A stretch of 64,000 nt of DNA from Aneurinibacillus soli (GCF_002355375.1 NZ_AP017312.1:1877001-1941000), one strand, 5' to 3'. Shown: positions 44,301 to 53,856, numbered from the stretch's first letter. Made by a program: numbers and translations. Notes: a model not told the origin generated them from the letters alone.

Positions 44301-46058
44301 ATGAAACAATTAGTAAAATCTACAGCACAAATTCCGGCACACTTGAGACAATTTGTCTCTCAACAGCATTATGAAGACTATACCCCTGTTGATCACGCTG
44401 TATGGCGCTACGTTATGAGACAAAATCATCATTTTCTTAAAGACGCAGCACATCCCGCATATGTCGAAGGGCTTTTGGCATCAGGGATTGATGTAGAAGC
44501 TATTCCAAAGGTATCGGACATGAACGAGCGCCTTTCAAAAATCGGCTGGGGAGCTGCAATTGTTGACGGATTAATCCCTGGCGTTGCCTTTTTTGATTTT
44601 CAAGCTCACGGTATTTTGCCGATTGCCGTAGACATTCGAAAAGCGGAAAACATTGAATACACACCGGCTCCAGATATTATTCATGAATCTGCAGGACATG
44701 CGCCCATTTTGTTTGACGCCAAATATGCATCATACGTAAAACGGTTTGGAGAAATCGGGGCTAAAGCATTCGCAACAAAAGAGGAACATGAAGTTTTTGA
44801 AGCGGTAAGACATTTATCGATTGTAATGGAAGACCGCAACTCTACACCTGAACAAATTGAAGAAGCAAAACAAATGCTAAGTGAAAAACAGAAAGCTGTA
44901 AAAGGGATGTCCGAAGCAGAACAAATCTCGCGCATCTTTTGGTGGACAGTAGAGTACGGATTAATTGGAACGGTAGAAGATCCACAAATCTATGGTGCCG
45001 GACTCTTATCATCTGTAGGAGAAAGCAAACACTGCTTATCCGAAGAGGTAGTGAAGCTTCCATTCTCCGTAGAGACTTGTATTCAAACAAGTTACGATGT
45101 GACAACGATGCAGCCGCAATTATTTGTATGCGAGAGCTTTGACCAATTGATAGAAGGAATTGAAGAGTTTTCAAGTACGATGGCATTTCAAACAGGCGGA
45201 ACGGAGAGTTTGGATAAAGCGTTACGATCAGGCAGCACATCTACATTTGTCCTAAACTCCGGGTTGCAGATTACAGGGTCTGTTGCAAGCATCCATAAAG
45301 ATTCAAATGGAGAAGCCATTTACGTAAATACAATTGGACCCACAGCCTTAGCTATCGATAATAAAGAGCTTCCGGAGCATTCAAAAGACGTCCATCAGGA
45401 TGGCTTTGGAACACCGATTGGTTTATTGGACGGAAATATTTTACTCGAAGAATGTACAGATGAACAACTTGTTGCGTTAGGAATTGTAAAAGGCCAAACA
45501 ACGACGCTATCGTTTAAAAGCGGTGTTCAAGTAACTGGCACAGTCTCAAATATTGTACGAAATAAAGAAAAAGTAGCGCTGATCTCTTTTGAAAGCTGCA
45601 ATGTTGTAGTAGGGGATACTCTATTATTTGCAGAGCAGTGGGGAACGTTTGATATGGCGGTAGGATCTGCAGTAATCTCTGCTTTTCCGGGAGCTGCAGA
45701 TGCAGAAGCATTTTTTGATGCAGAGGAAATGGAAGAAGATACTCTGACGGAACCAAAACAGTTAACAGAGTTAGAAAGTATGTACCAGACAATCAGAGAC
45801 ACTCGTGAAAAAGCAACATGGGATGAAAAGAGTATAACTGCTGTTCAAGAAGTTCTTCAAGCCTTGAGAAGCTTTTACCCGAAAGAATGGCTGTTACGCT
45901 TAGAAATTCTCGAGTTATTTGTCATTCATCATGTGCAAGCTTCAGACAAAGAGCAGGTCCTTGAGGAATTACTCAATCTTAGTAAAACAAAAGAACTTCA
46001 GCATCTCATCAAAAATGGCTTAGAGTTACTTCCCCTTCAAGTCGGGAATCACGGATGA
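44301..46058 (+). CDS. phhA: Aromatic amino acid (phenylalanine) hydroxylase with long C-terminal extension
   Basis: A 585-residue protein. The first 300 residues are a pterin-dependent aromatic amino acid hydroxylase core: iron ligands His128 and His133 (IIHESAGHAPILFD) and Glu218 (WWTVEYGL), and YGAGLLSSVGE near the core's end. It would convert Phe to Tyr using tetrahydropterin and O2. The remaining 285 residues form an extension with two duplicated beta units (FVLNSGLQITGSVASI and LSFKSGVQVTGTVSNI) and a helical end; the extension is known in Bacillus-type enzymes but its role is unclear. AGGAAGG precedes the ATG at 44301. The T-box leader makes it inducible by lack of tyrosine. No pterin dehydratase gene is adjacent. 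Confidence 0.92.
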   Translation: MKQLVKSTAQIPAHLRQFVSQQHYEDYTPVDHAVWRYVMRQNHHFLKDAAHPAYVEGLLASGIDVEAIPKVSDMNERLSKIGWGAAIVDGLIPGVAFFDFQAHGILPIAVDIRKAENIEYTPAPDIIHESAGHAPILFDAKYASYVKRFGEIGAKAFATKEEHEVFEAVRHLSIVMEDRNSTPEQIEEAKQMLSEKQKAVKGMSEAEQISRIFWWTVEYGLIGTVEDPQIYGAGLLSSVGESKHCLSEEVVKLPFSVETCIQTSYDVTTMQPQLFVCESFDQLIEGIEEFSSTMAFQTGGTESLDKALRSGSTSTFVLNSGLQITGSVASIHKDSNGEAIYVNTIGPTALAIDNKELPEHSKDVHQDGFGTPIGLLDGNILLEECTDEQLVALGIVKGQTTTLSFKSGVQVTGTVSNIVRNKEKVALISFESCNVVVGDTLLFAEQWGTFDMAVGSAVISAFPGAADAEAFFDAEEMEEDTLTEPKQLTELESMYQTIRDTREKATWDEKSITAVQEVLQALRSFYPKEWLLRLEILELFVIHHVQASDKEQVLEELLNLSKTKELQHLIKNGLELLPLQVGNHG

Positions 46059-46073
46059 TAAGTAAATTTCGAA

Positions 46074-46112
46074 AAAAAAGGTTTTTACTCCGTCGAGAGT
46101 AAAAACCTTTTT
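46074..46112. terminator. Terminator after phhA
   Basis: Long stem with AAGGTTTTTACTC paired to GAGTAAAAACCTT, A and T runs on both sides, so it can serve both converging genes. Confidence 0.85.
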
Positions 46113-46164
46113 GTGTAGTGAGAGCTTGATGTGCTGTTATATGTGCTATGAAGCATTTCTAAGA

Positions 46165-46815
46165 TTAGCAATATCCATTCATATCACATTGCATTCCATC
46201 AAATCCGTTTGTTTTATTTTTCTCTAATTCCTGATCGATAACTTTGGCTAATCTTTCTTTACTAGCTAGTCCCTGAATGACTTCTTTACCAATCACAAAC
46301 GTTGGAACAGCCGTAATTTGAGCTTCTTCATAAGCGTGTCTTAGTGCTTCTTGATGCACTTCACGATACTTTCGTGATACTAATGCTTCTTTAAATGCAT
46401 CCTTAGAGAGACCAACTTCATCCGCTAATTTTGTTAGTACTTCAACGTCTTCAATGTTTTGTTCTTCTTGAAAAAATGCAGTAAACACTCTGTGGTGATA
46501 CTCATTTCCTTTTCCATGCTCCTTTGCGAAATGGTATCCTTCAAAAGCCAAATGCGTATATGGATGTGGAGAGACACGTGGTAAACGCATGTCAATTCCT
46601 AACTTTTTCGCAGCAGGAAGAATAAAGGAGTCCCATGAGCTCAATTTTGCAGGATCTTGCCATGGGTCAATTTTTTCATAAGGACTAGGACGTAATTCAA
46701 AGGGCATCCATTCTACTTCTACATCTTTTTCCTTGATGATCTCATCTAATGGACCTGTGCCTAAAAAACAAAATGGACAAATAAAATCAGAGTAAGCTTT
46801 AATTTTTATAGTCAT
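46165..46815 (-). CDS. DsbA/FrnE-family thiol oxidoreductase
   Basis: A 216-residue cytoplasmic DsbA-fold protein of the FrnE branch. The active-site motif CPFC is in AYSDFICPFCFLGTGPLDE, and the cis-Pro loop is ITAVPTFVIG. No signal peptide is present. A Cys-containing tail (FDGMQCDMNGYC) is present, which might form an additional disulfide as in FrnE of Deinococcus. The longer frame from 46851 lacks a ribosome site, whereas AAGGTG stands nine bases before 46815. A perfect 21-nt palindrome upstream at 46853-46873 likely controls it. Confidence 0.88.
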   Translation of the reverse strand: MTIKIKAYSDFICPFCFLGTGPLDEIIKEKDVEVEWMPFELRPSPYEKIDPWQDPAKLSSWDSFILPAAKKLGIDMRLPRVSPHPYTHLAFEGYHFAKEHGKGNEYHHRVFTAFFQEEQNIEDVEVLTKLADEVGLSKDAFKEALVSRKYREVHQEALRHAYEEAQITAVPTFVIGKEVIQGLASKERLAKVIDQELEKNKTNGFDGMQCDMNGYC

Positions 46816-46852
46816 GTATGACCGCACCTTTCCTTTTTTAATTCCTGTCACA

Positions 46853-46873
46853 TTGTAACTATAATAGTTACAA
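46853..46873 (-). promoter_or_regulatory. Perfect palindromic operator upstream of the FrnE-like gene
   Basis: Arms TTGTAACTAT and ATAGTTACAA with one central base. The GTAAC/GTTAC half-sites are of the kind bound by HxlR or MarR-type redox regulators. The palindrome overlaps TATAAT/TATTAT-like -10 sequences, 38 bp from the start codon. Confidence 0.7.
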
Positions 46874-47055
46874 CTTGAATGAAAGTCAATTCATTTATGA
46901 TAAAAATTTTAACGGATGCCTTGTTCAAAAAAATGAAACTATGAATGGGTTTTTTCGTATAAAAATTGTAGCTTGTTGGATGCAGAAGGGAGCAGACTTG
47001 TCTAAACTGCTTTCTTTATTTGTTAGCAGGGCAAAAGTAAAGAAGGAGTGGAAAC

Positions 47056-47940
47056 ATGTTTAAACGAATTGGTTTATTCATGCTTGTGAACATTCTCGTA
47101 ATGGTCACAATCGGGGTGATTACAAGTTTATTAGGGGTGCAACATTACGTTACGTCTCGAGGAATTAACTTTGGGGCGTTACTCGTATTTAGCGGTGTGG
47201 TCGGTTTCTCCGGTGCATTGATCTCGCTGGCACTTTCACGTGTTATGGCGAAATGGTCGATGGGTGTGCAAGTTATTGATCCGAATGGTCCGCTTCGATC
47301 TCATGAGAAAGCGCTGCTTGAAGAAGTATATAGCTTAGCTCGCAAAGCAGGACTGCGTGTTATGCCGGAAGTTGGAGTGTACGATTCGCCGGAAGTAAAT
47401 GCTTTTGCGACAGGTCCGAGCAAAAGTCGTTCCCTTGTAGCGGTGTCGAGTGGCTTGCTAGAAGAGATGGACGAGGATGCGGTGAAAGGCGTACTAGCGC
47501 ATGAGATCGCACATATTGCCAATGGAGACATGGTGACGATGACGTTACTGCAAGGTGTCATTAATACATTCGTCGTCTTCTTATCGCGCATATGTGCCTA
47601 TGTAGCGTCCCGCTTTGTTCGGGAGGATATGGCTCCGATCGTGCAGTTTATTGCGTCGATTATCTTTGATATTTTGTTCTCGATTTTAGGTAGCATTGTG
47701 GTGATGGCGTTCTCTCGTTATCGTGAATATCAGGCAGATGCCGGGGCGGCTCGTCTGACAGGTAAGGACCGAATGATTCATGCGCTGCAATCGTTGAAGC
47801 ATACGGTAGAGTTGGTAGATACGGAACAGAAATCAGTGGCGGCTTTTAAAATCAGCAGCGGTAGAAACGGATTTCTTAGCTTGTTTGCGAGCCACCCGGA
47901 TTTGGATGATCGTATTCAGCGCTTACAATCTATGAAGTAG
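47056..47940 (+). CDS. htpX: HtpX membrane zinc protease
   Basis: A 294-residue M48 metalloprotease. The zinc motif [10 protein letters not shown] is at about residue 148, with the third ligand Glu in [15 protein letters not shown]. Two N-terminal helices (residues 5-27, 37-58) and further hydrophobic segments ([42 protein letters not shown]) anchor it. HtpX degrades misfolded membrane proteins with FtsH. AAGGAG lies before the ATG. Confidence 0.95.
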   Translation: MFKRIGLFMLVNILVMVTIGVITSLLGVQHYVTSRGINFGALLVFSGVVGFSGALISLALSRVMAKWSMGVQVIDPNGPLRSHEKALLEEVYSLARKAGLRVMPEVGVYDSPEVNAFATGPSKSRSLVAVSSGLLEEMDEDAVKGVLAHEIAHIANGDMVTMTLLQGVINTFVVFLSRICAYVASRFVREDMAPIVQFIASIIFDILFSILGSIVVMAFSRYREYQADAGAARLTGKDRMIHALQSLKHTVELVDTEQKSVAAFKISSGRNGFLSLFASHPDLDDRIQRLQSMK

Positions 47941-47951
47941 CATACAAAAAA

Positions 47952-47996
47952 TAAAGGCTTGAGCTTTGCCGGAAAACGGCAGGCTCAGGCCTTTTT
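47952..47996 (+). terminator. Terminator of htpX
   Basis: Stem AAAGGCTTGAGC...GCTCAGGCCTTT with inner TGCCG/CGGCA and T tail. Confidence 0.85.
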
Positions 47997-48109
47997 AGAT
48001 TGCGGGATGAGGCTTCAGGTTCAATCATCTGTCGGAAGTTTTGTATCGAAAACAAGTCTTGTTTATTCGGATATATTGTTGTATTGTATAACTCGTACAA
48101 CTACATATA

Positions 48110-48406
48110 GTGCTTTGTGGTGTGCCTGTGAGAACGCTCCAGGTACTTAAAAGGGAAGTTCGGTGCAAGTCCGACGCGGTCCCGCCACTGTAAAGGGGAG
48201 TATGCTTCTACTATGCCACTGTTTGAAGAAATGGGAAGGCGAAGCATGCGATGAACCTGAGTCAGGAGACCTGCCACAGAGTAAGACACAGGAAGTAGCC
48301 ACGGGAGATGGTGAAGTGTCAGTGGAGAGTAGTCTCATAAACATAAGGCTCTTTGCTTTGACATGAACAAGCATCTTTCTTGGACGACGAGAAAGATGCT
48401 TTTTTG
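48110..48406 (+). promoter_or_regulatory. Cobalamin riboswitch with terminator, upstream of nrdA
   Basis: Conserved adenosylcobalamin aptamer blocks are present: GGGAAGTTCGGTGCAAGTCC then GACGCGGTCCCGCCACTGTAA, and later the B12 box segment TGAGTCAGGAGACCTGCC. The aptamer spans about 48110-48290. The expression platform is a terminator: GCATCTTTCT (48371-48380) paired with AGAAAGATGC (48390-48399) and a T run, 40 bp before the start codon. B12 should therefore turn off the class I ribonucleotide reductase genes. Confidence 0.94.
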
Positions 48407-48442
48407 CGTGGTTCTTTCCGGATAAATAGGAGGGAAAATTCA

Positions 48443-49224
48443 ATGATCGTATACAAGCCTGACAACCGTGCTCTGCAATTTGATAAAGAAAGGTTGCTGC
48501 GCTCGATTGAACGTCTGACAGCGGGAATAGCCGGTGTAAAGCCGGGTGTGCTGGGGAAATATGTATTGGCTAAACTTGCGGATCGTGAGCTTCATGCGGA
48601 AAGCATTACGCGCACCACTTATATGACAGCATTGGAGCTCGTATCGAAGGAAGAAGCGAACTGGACGTATGTGGCGGCCCGTGCTTATTTGAACGGGTTA
48701 TATAAACAGGCCGCACATAATCGTGGCTATAAGGCGTACTCGGACCGTCCGTATGGTTCTTTTTCTCGTCTGCTCGCGCAGCTTGTGGAACAGGGGATTT
48801 ATCGGGAGGAGCTGCTGGCGGCGTATAGCCCGAAAGAGTTAGAGGGATTAGGAAACATGATCGACCATGAACGAGATCACTTGTTTACTTATATCGGCGT
48901 TGTGACTTTGACGGAGCGATATTTGGCATGTGACTTTGCTGGACGAATCTATGAATTGCCGCAGGAACGCTTTTTAATTATTGCGATGCAGCTGATGATT
49001 CAGGAACACCCGGAGAAGCGGCTTACTCTCGTAAAAGAAGCATACTGGGCGCTTAGCAATCATTATATGACGGTCGCTACACCGACGATGGCGAATGCGG
49101 GCAAGGCGAGAGGCGGGCAATTGTCGAGTTGCTTCATTGATACAGTGGATGATTCTCTTCAGGGGATTTATGATTCCAACACGGATGCGGCACGCCTGTC
49201 TAAAATGGGTGGCGGAATTGGCGT
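48443..49224 (+). CDS. nrdA: Class I ribonucleotide reductase large subunit, exon 1
   Basis: First 260 codons of a 752-residue protein split by a group I intron. It opens with an ATP-cone (MIVYKPDNRALQFDKERLLR) used for allosteric control, then the NrdA N-terminal domain with the cysteine of the redox pair in GQLSSCFIDTVDDSLQGIYD and ARLSKMGGGIGV. Without splicing the frame ends at a TGA seven bases after the exon. Splicing joins GGCGT to GTATATTGGG and restores GVYIGKVRARG. AGGAGGG is upstream of the ATG at 48443. Confidence 0.95.
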
Positions 49225-50424
49225 AAACTGATATGCGCCCATATACAGTAATGTGTATGGAAAACCCTGCTAAACGGGGAAACTCTCAAATGGATTGAGA
49301 AAATCCCGTGCTAAATTTCTACTATGTTACAGTATAAAAGACCTGTATTTGTATTTGAAAGGAGGTGGAATCATGCAGTACGTTTATAAGATTATCAACA
49401 AGTGGACCGGAAAATTTTATGTTGGCCGAACAAATGATATAACAAATCGTTTGAATAGACACAAAGTACTTTTACGTAAAGGGCTTCATCATAGTATTCA
49501 TTTACAAAGAAGCTGGGACAAATATGGAGAAGAAAGTTTTGTATTTGTATTGTTTAAGATTTTTAACACAGGGAATGAAGAAGTTGATTTACATTTAGCA
49601 AAGAAATTAGAACAGCATTTCATAATAAACTTTATGCCTTTGGGTTTTTTGTACAATCGTTCTTGGTCGTCTGAAACAGGTTCCCTCAGAGGAAAAGAGC
49701 ATCCTCATTATAATAAAAAGCCAAATGAATGGATGACAGAAGAAGGATATAAACGACGCAAGGAGTTTTATGCAAGTGGAGTTTTCAAAGGGGAAAATAA
49801 TCCCTTTTATGGAAGGGGACATACGAAAGAAGTGCTTGAAATTCTTTCTAAGAAATGTGCGAACTTTGGGGAAAAGAATGGATTTTATGGCAAACACCAT
49901 ACTGAAGAAACGAAAGAAAAAATTAGTATTAAAAATAAAGGAAGATTAGCTGGCGAAAAAAATCCTTTTTACGGAAAGACTCATACGGAAGAATTTCGAA
50001 AACGTATGGCTGAGAATGCTCGAAAACGGTTTACAGGAAAGCCTATATCGGAAGAACAAAAACAGAATATGAGAGCAGCTTCACCTAAAAATACGAGAGT
50101 AAGAATTGAAGGGAGAGAGTATATAAGTATTAGTGAAGCGAGTAGAGCTCTCGGAGTGGATAGGAAAACTGTTTCTTATAGGATTCATAGTAAAAGCCAG
50201 CGGTTTAAAGAATACCAATATTGTTAACATAGTAGAATAAACGCCGAACGACTATCGAAACCACATCTTGTAATGATGGAAGGGAGTAGAGTACACTGCA
50301 AGCGATTGGCAGTGGAAACGCAGGGCTACCCACTAGGTAGGTGATATAGTCTATTCTTGCAGGTGACTGCAAGCAGTTCATAAGAGAACGGACATGAAGT
50401 AGCGATTCATGTTGAATGCATAAG
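49225..50424 (+). ncRNA. Group I self-splicing intron in nrdA
   Basis: 1200 nt. P1 is visible: exon GGCGU (49220-49224) pairs with intron GCGCC (49235-49239), giving the diagnostic U-G wobble at the 5' splice site. A Q-like segment AATCCCGTGC starts at 49302; P7 pairs GACTAT (50250-50255) in the R region with ATAGTC (50346-50351) in the S region (GATATAGTC). The intron ends with G at 50424. Splicing gives an exact in-frame protein. A GIY-YIG endonuclease gene sits in a peripheral loop between the Q-like and R segments. Confidence 0.92.
49373..50227 (+). CDS. Intron-encoded GIY-YIG homing endonuclease (I-TevI type)
   Basis: 284 residues. The GIY-YIG nuclease domain opens with YVYKIINKWTGKFYVGRTND and an Arg in RLNRHK. 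Several NUMOD3-type units follow (GENNPFYGRGHTKEV, GEKNGFYGKHHTEET, GEKNPFYGKTHTEEF) and the C-terminus has a NUMOD1-type helix-turn-helix (YISISEASRALGVDRKTVSYR). It would cut intron-less nrdA alleles and make the intron mobile. AAGGAGGTG lies six bases before the ATG at 49373. It is more AT-rich than the nrdA exons, as expected of a transferred element. The frame is intact. Confidence 0.93.
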   Translation: MQYVYKIINKWTGKFYVGRTNDITNRLNRHKVLLRKGLHHSIHLQRSWDKYGEESFVFVLFKIFNTGNEEVDLHLAKKLEQHFIINFMPLGFLYNRSWSSETGSLRGKEHPHYNKKPNEWMTEEGYKRRKEFYASGVFKGENNPFYGRGHTKEVLEILSKKCANFGEKNGFYGKHHTEETKEKISIKNKGRLAGEKNPFYGKTHTEEFRKRMAENARKRFTGKPISEEQKQNMRAASPKNTRVRIEGREYISISEASRALGVDRKTVSYRIHSKSQRFKEYQYC

Positions 50425-51901
50425 GTATATTGGGAAAGTAAGAGCGCGAGGGTCGTCCATTCGTGGCTATGAAAATAAATCAAGCGGCGTAATCCCGTGG
50501 ATTCGCCAGCTGAATAATACGGCGGTGAGTGTCGATCAGTTAGGAACACGCAAAGGAAGCATTGCGGTGTATTTGGACGTCTGGCATAAAGATATTCTCG
50601 CCTTTCTTGACATTAAGCTGAACAACGGAGACGAACGCATGCGGGCGCATGATATATTCCCTGGGGTGTGCATTCCTGATTTGTTTATGGAAGCAGTGGA
50701 GCAGCGGGCGGAGTTTCATTTGTTTGATCCGCATGAAGTACGGCAGGTAATGGGTTTCTCGCTAGAGGACTATTATGATGAAGAGCCGGGGCGGGGAAGT
50801 TTTCGCGAGCGATATGAAGCGTGCGTGCGTCATGCTACGCTCAGTCGGATTACCGTTCCAGCGATTGAGATTATGAAGCGGGTGATGATCTCTCAACTGG
50901 AGACAGGCACACCGTTCATGTTTTATCGTGATACAGTGAACCGGGCGAATCCGAACAAGCATGCCGGGATGATCTATGCGAGCAACTTATGTACAGAAAT
51001 TATGCAAAATATGTCGGCGACAACGGTTGTGGAAGAGACGATGGAAGATGGTGAGATCGTCATTCGGAAGAAGCCAGGGGATTTTGTTGTGTGTAACTTG
51101 TCAAGCATTCATCTCGGACGTGCCGTTCCAGATAATGTATTGGAACGTCTAATCCCCATTCAAGTTCGCATGTTGGATAATGTGATTGATAATAACAAAA
51201 TTGACGTCTTACAGGCGCAGCATACGAATCGGCGCTATCGTGCGGTCGGTCTTGGGACATTCGGCTGGCATCATCTGTTAGCGAAGCGGGGAATTTCCTG
51301 GGAAAGTAATGCGGCTGTCCAATTTGCGGACGAGCTGTATGAGCGCATTGCTTATTTGACCATTCAGGCATCGTGCGAGCTGGCACAGGAAAAAGGCGCA
51401 TACCCATTGATCCACGGAAGCGAGTGGGAGAGCGGCCTGTATTTTGCCCGCCGGGGATACGGATCAGCGGCATGGCAGGAACTTGCAGCACGCGTTGCCC
51501 AATATGGCGTACGAAATGGGTACATGATGGCGATAGCACCGACTGGCTCGACATCGATCATCGCCGGCTCGACCGCTTCGATTGATCCGGTGTATGAACT
51601 GATCTCATACGAAGAGAAGACGACGTATAAAATTGCCAATCCGGCGCCGGATTTATCGCCAGAGACGATCTGGTACTATAAAACAGCTTTTCATCTGGAT
51701 CCGCATGCAGGCATTCAGCAGGCGGCGGCCCGGCAGCGTCACATCGATCAGGGACAGAGCGTGAATTTGTACGTGCGCCCGGACATTCATGCCCGTGATT
51801 TTCTCGGGCTGCATCTTGCGGTATGGAAGCAAGGTGTTAAAACAACGTATTATGTGCGCAGCCGAGCGGTCGAAATCGATGTGTGCGAAGCGTGTGTATA
51901 A
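50425..51901 (+). CDS. nrdA: Class I ribonucleotide reductase large subunit, exon 2
   Basis: The last 492 codons of NrdA. The catalytic motif NLCTEI carries the active-site Asn-Cys-Glu; VCNLSSIHLG holds the second redox Cys. TTYYVRSRA contains the Tyr pair of the radical pathway and the C-terminus CEAC is the thioredoxin/glutaredoxin-reducible pair. The enzyme makes dNDPs from NDPs in the cytoplasm together with NrdB, whose gene follows 17 bp later. The first base completes the Val codon begun in exon 1. Confidence 0.95.
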
Positions 51902-51918
51902 AGAAAGAGGGAGAAAAT

Positions 51919-52950
51919 ATGTTACAGACACAACAAGTTTTTAATACAGAAGCGCCAAATAAATCAAACCGGATTATTAACGGGCAGTGCTCCGGCGTTC
52001 TAAACTGGGATGACATTCGGCGTCCTGAGATGTACAAGCTGTATCGCGTACTTATCGCTAACCACTGGATTCCGTCTGAGATTGCGATGAATAAAGATAA
52101 GCAGCAGTTTGCTGGATTGAGCGCTGCCGAGCAGGAAGCGTACAAAAAAATCATTGGATTATTAGCGGTACTTGACAGCATGCAGACAAACTTTGTTACA
52201 GATGTAGGGCAGTATTTGACGGATTCATCGCTTGTTGCGATTGCGGCGATTATTAATCAGCAGGAAGTGATTCATAATCAATCGTACTCGTATGTGCTTT
52301 CAAGCATTGCGGACTATCAGACGCAGAAAGAAGTGTTTGAATACTGGAAGCATGATGAAGTATTACAGCGGCGCAATTTGTTTATTGCCCGCATGTACCA
52401 GCGCTTCCGGGATGAAAAAACACCCCAGACGTTTCTCGAAGCGCTTGTAGCGGATATGATTCTCGAGGGGATTTTCTTTTATAGCGGGTTTGCCTTCTTC
52501 TATAACCTCGCTCGCCATCAAAAAATGCTCGGCACAAGCCAGATGATTAGCTACATTCAGCGGGATGAGGCGCAGCATGCATACTTTTTCGGGGAAGTGT
52601 TCAAGATGCTCCTGGAGGATTTTCCGGAGCTGAATACGGAAGCGAACCGCGCTTTCGTCTATGAAAAAGTCGAGGAGGCGGTTCGGTTAGAGACGGAATG
52701 GGCGCATGAGGTGCTTGTTGGCATAGAGGGCATTGATCTGACAGAGTTCCGGGATTATATTCGCTACATTGCGAATAAACGGTTGCAGACGATGGGGTTT
52801 GGCAAGGCGTATGAAGGGGTAGATAACTGCATGCCGTGGATTCGCCCGTTTTCAGATGAGGCGCTTAATCAGACGAAAACGGATTTTTTTGAAGCAAAGT
52901 CGCGCACGTATGCGAAAGTGACGACGGTAAATGGATTCGATGATTTATAA
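51919..52950 (+). CDS. nrdB: Class I ribonucleotide reductase small subunit
   Basis: A 343-residue ferritin-like radical-generating subunit. The metal ligands are visible in VLDSMQTN (Asp), QQEVIHNQSY (Glu and His), ILEGIFFYSGFAF (Glu) and QRDEAQHAYFF (Glu and His). The radical Tyr follows the His by four positions (HNQSY). The ATG at 51919 with AGAGGGAG upstream is chosen over the longer frame that overlaps nrdA. No nrdI is adjacent, so Fe-Tyr class Ia is more likely than Mn class Ib. It is under the same B12 riboswitch as nrdA. Confidence 0.95.
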   Translation: MLQTQQVFNTEAPNKSNRIINGQCSGVLNWDDIRRPEMYKLYRVLIANHWIPSEIAMNKDKQQFAGLSAAEQEAYKKIIGLLAVLDSMQTNFVTDVGQYLTDSSLVAIAAIINQQEVIHNQSYSYVLSSIADYQTQKEVFEYWKHDEVLQRRNLFIARMYQRFRDEKTPQTFLEALVADMILEGIFFYSGFAFFYNLARHQKMLGTSQMISYIQRDEAQHAYFFGEVFKMLLEDFPELNTEANRAFVYEKVEEAVRLETEWAHEVLVGIEGIDLTEFRDYIRYIANKRLQTMGFGKAYEGVDNCMPWIRPFSDEALNQTKTDFFEAKSRTYAKVTTVNGFDDL

Positions 52951-53114
52951 AAAATTTTAAATATAGACCTTCCTGTCTTTTTAAAGGGTAGGAAGGGTTA
53001 TTTGCTATCTTCATAGAATTTTTTATTTATAAAATAAAGAAACCAAAAAAAAGTATATCTCGTATATACTGGTGAGCATAAAAATTTGACCTGAATTCAA
53101 GGAGGAACTATACG

Positions 53115-53780
53115 ATGTCATTGTTTAAACGATTGCGTGATCTTACTCTTTCTAATGTGTATGCCTTAATTGAAAAAGCAGAAGATCCAGTAAAAATGCT
53201 GGATCAATATATCCGGGATATGGTAGAAGACCTGGAAGAAGCGGAAAAGGCGGTTGCGGCGCAAATCGCGATTGAGAAAAAGTTTAAAATTTTGTATGAA
53301 GAGCAGGAAGCGCTCGTACAAAAAAGAGCAGAACAGGCAGAAAAAGCGGTGCAGGTAGAGAACCTTGATCTGGCACGTCGTGCGCTAGAAGAGAAGAAAA
53401 GCGCAACGCAAAAAATGGAAGAGTATAAAGCTGCATACGAGCAAAATAAAGCGGCGGCCGAGCAGCTGCGCGGCAAACTGCGCGAGATGCAAAAGCAAGT
53501 AACCGAGATGAAAAATAAACGGGAGACACTCGTTGCCCGTGCGAATGCAGCGAAAGCCCAAACAGAAATTAACAAAGCGATGGCAGGCTTCGGCTCTGAT
53601 ACGGCACAGGCTGGATTAAAACGAATGGAAGAAAAAGTGCTGGAGATGGAATCACGGGCGGAAGCATCGAATGAACTGTCGAACAAAGAGAAGTCGCTTG
53701 ATGATGAGTTTGCGGCTTTGACAAAAGATGCCGATATTGAAGATGAGCTAGCGGCTTTAATGAAAAAACATCAGAAGTAA
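53115..53780 (+). CDS. pspA: PspA/IM30 (ESCRT-III-like) membrane-stress protein
   Basis: A 221-residue coiled-coil protein. It starts FKRLRDLTLSNVYALIEKAEDPVKMLDQYIRDMVEDLEEA, the typical PspA/LiaH amphipathic start and first helix, then long heptads to the end. It should polymerise on damaged inner membrane and help maintain the proton gradient. AAGGAGGAA lies before the ATG. It heads a cluster with DUF4178 and DUF4247 proteins, a known arrangement in Bacillales. Confidence 0.94.
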   Translation: MSLFKRLRDLTLSNVYALIEKAEDPVKMLDQYIRDMVEDLEEAEKAVAAQIAIEKKFKILYEEQEALVQKRAEQAEKAVQVENLDLARRALEEKKSATQKMEEYKAAYEQNKAAAEQLRGKLREMQKQVTEMKNKRETLVARANAAKAQTEINKAMAGFGSDTAQAGLKRMEEKVLEMESRAEASNELSNKEKSLDDEFAALTKDADIEDELAALMKKHQK

Positions 53781-53801
53781 GGTAAGAAAAGCATGCTATA
53801 G

Positions 53802-53856
53802 CACCCCTTACCATAAACATGACTGTATCCATGTTTGGGCAAGGGGTGTGTTTTAT
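53802..53856 (+). terminator. Hairpin between pspA and DUF4178 gene
   Basis: Stem CACCCCTT/AAGGGGTG with inner AACATG/CATGTT; weak T tail. May be a partial terminator or processing site. Confidence 0.55.

Noticed and set aside
46875-47063. 62-codon frame upstream of htpX
   Set aside because: No ribosome site, it overlaps the htpX start and its composition is not protein-like.
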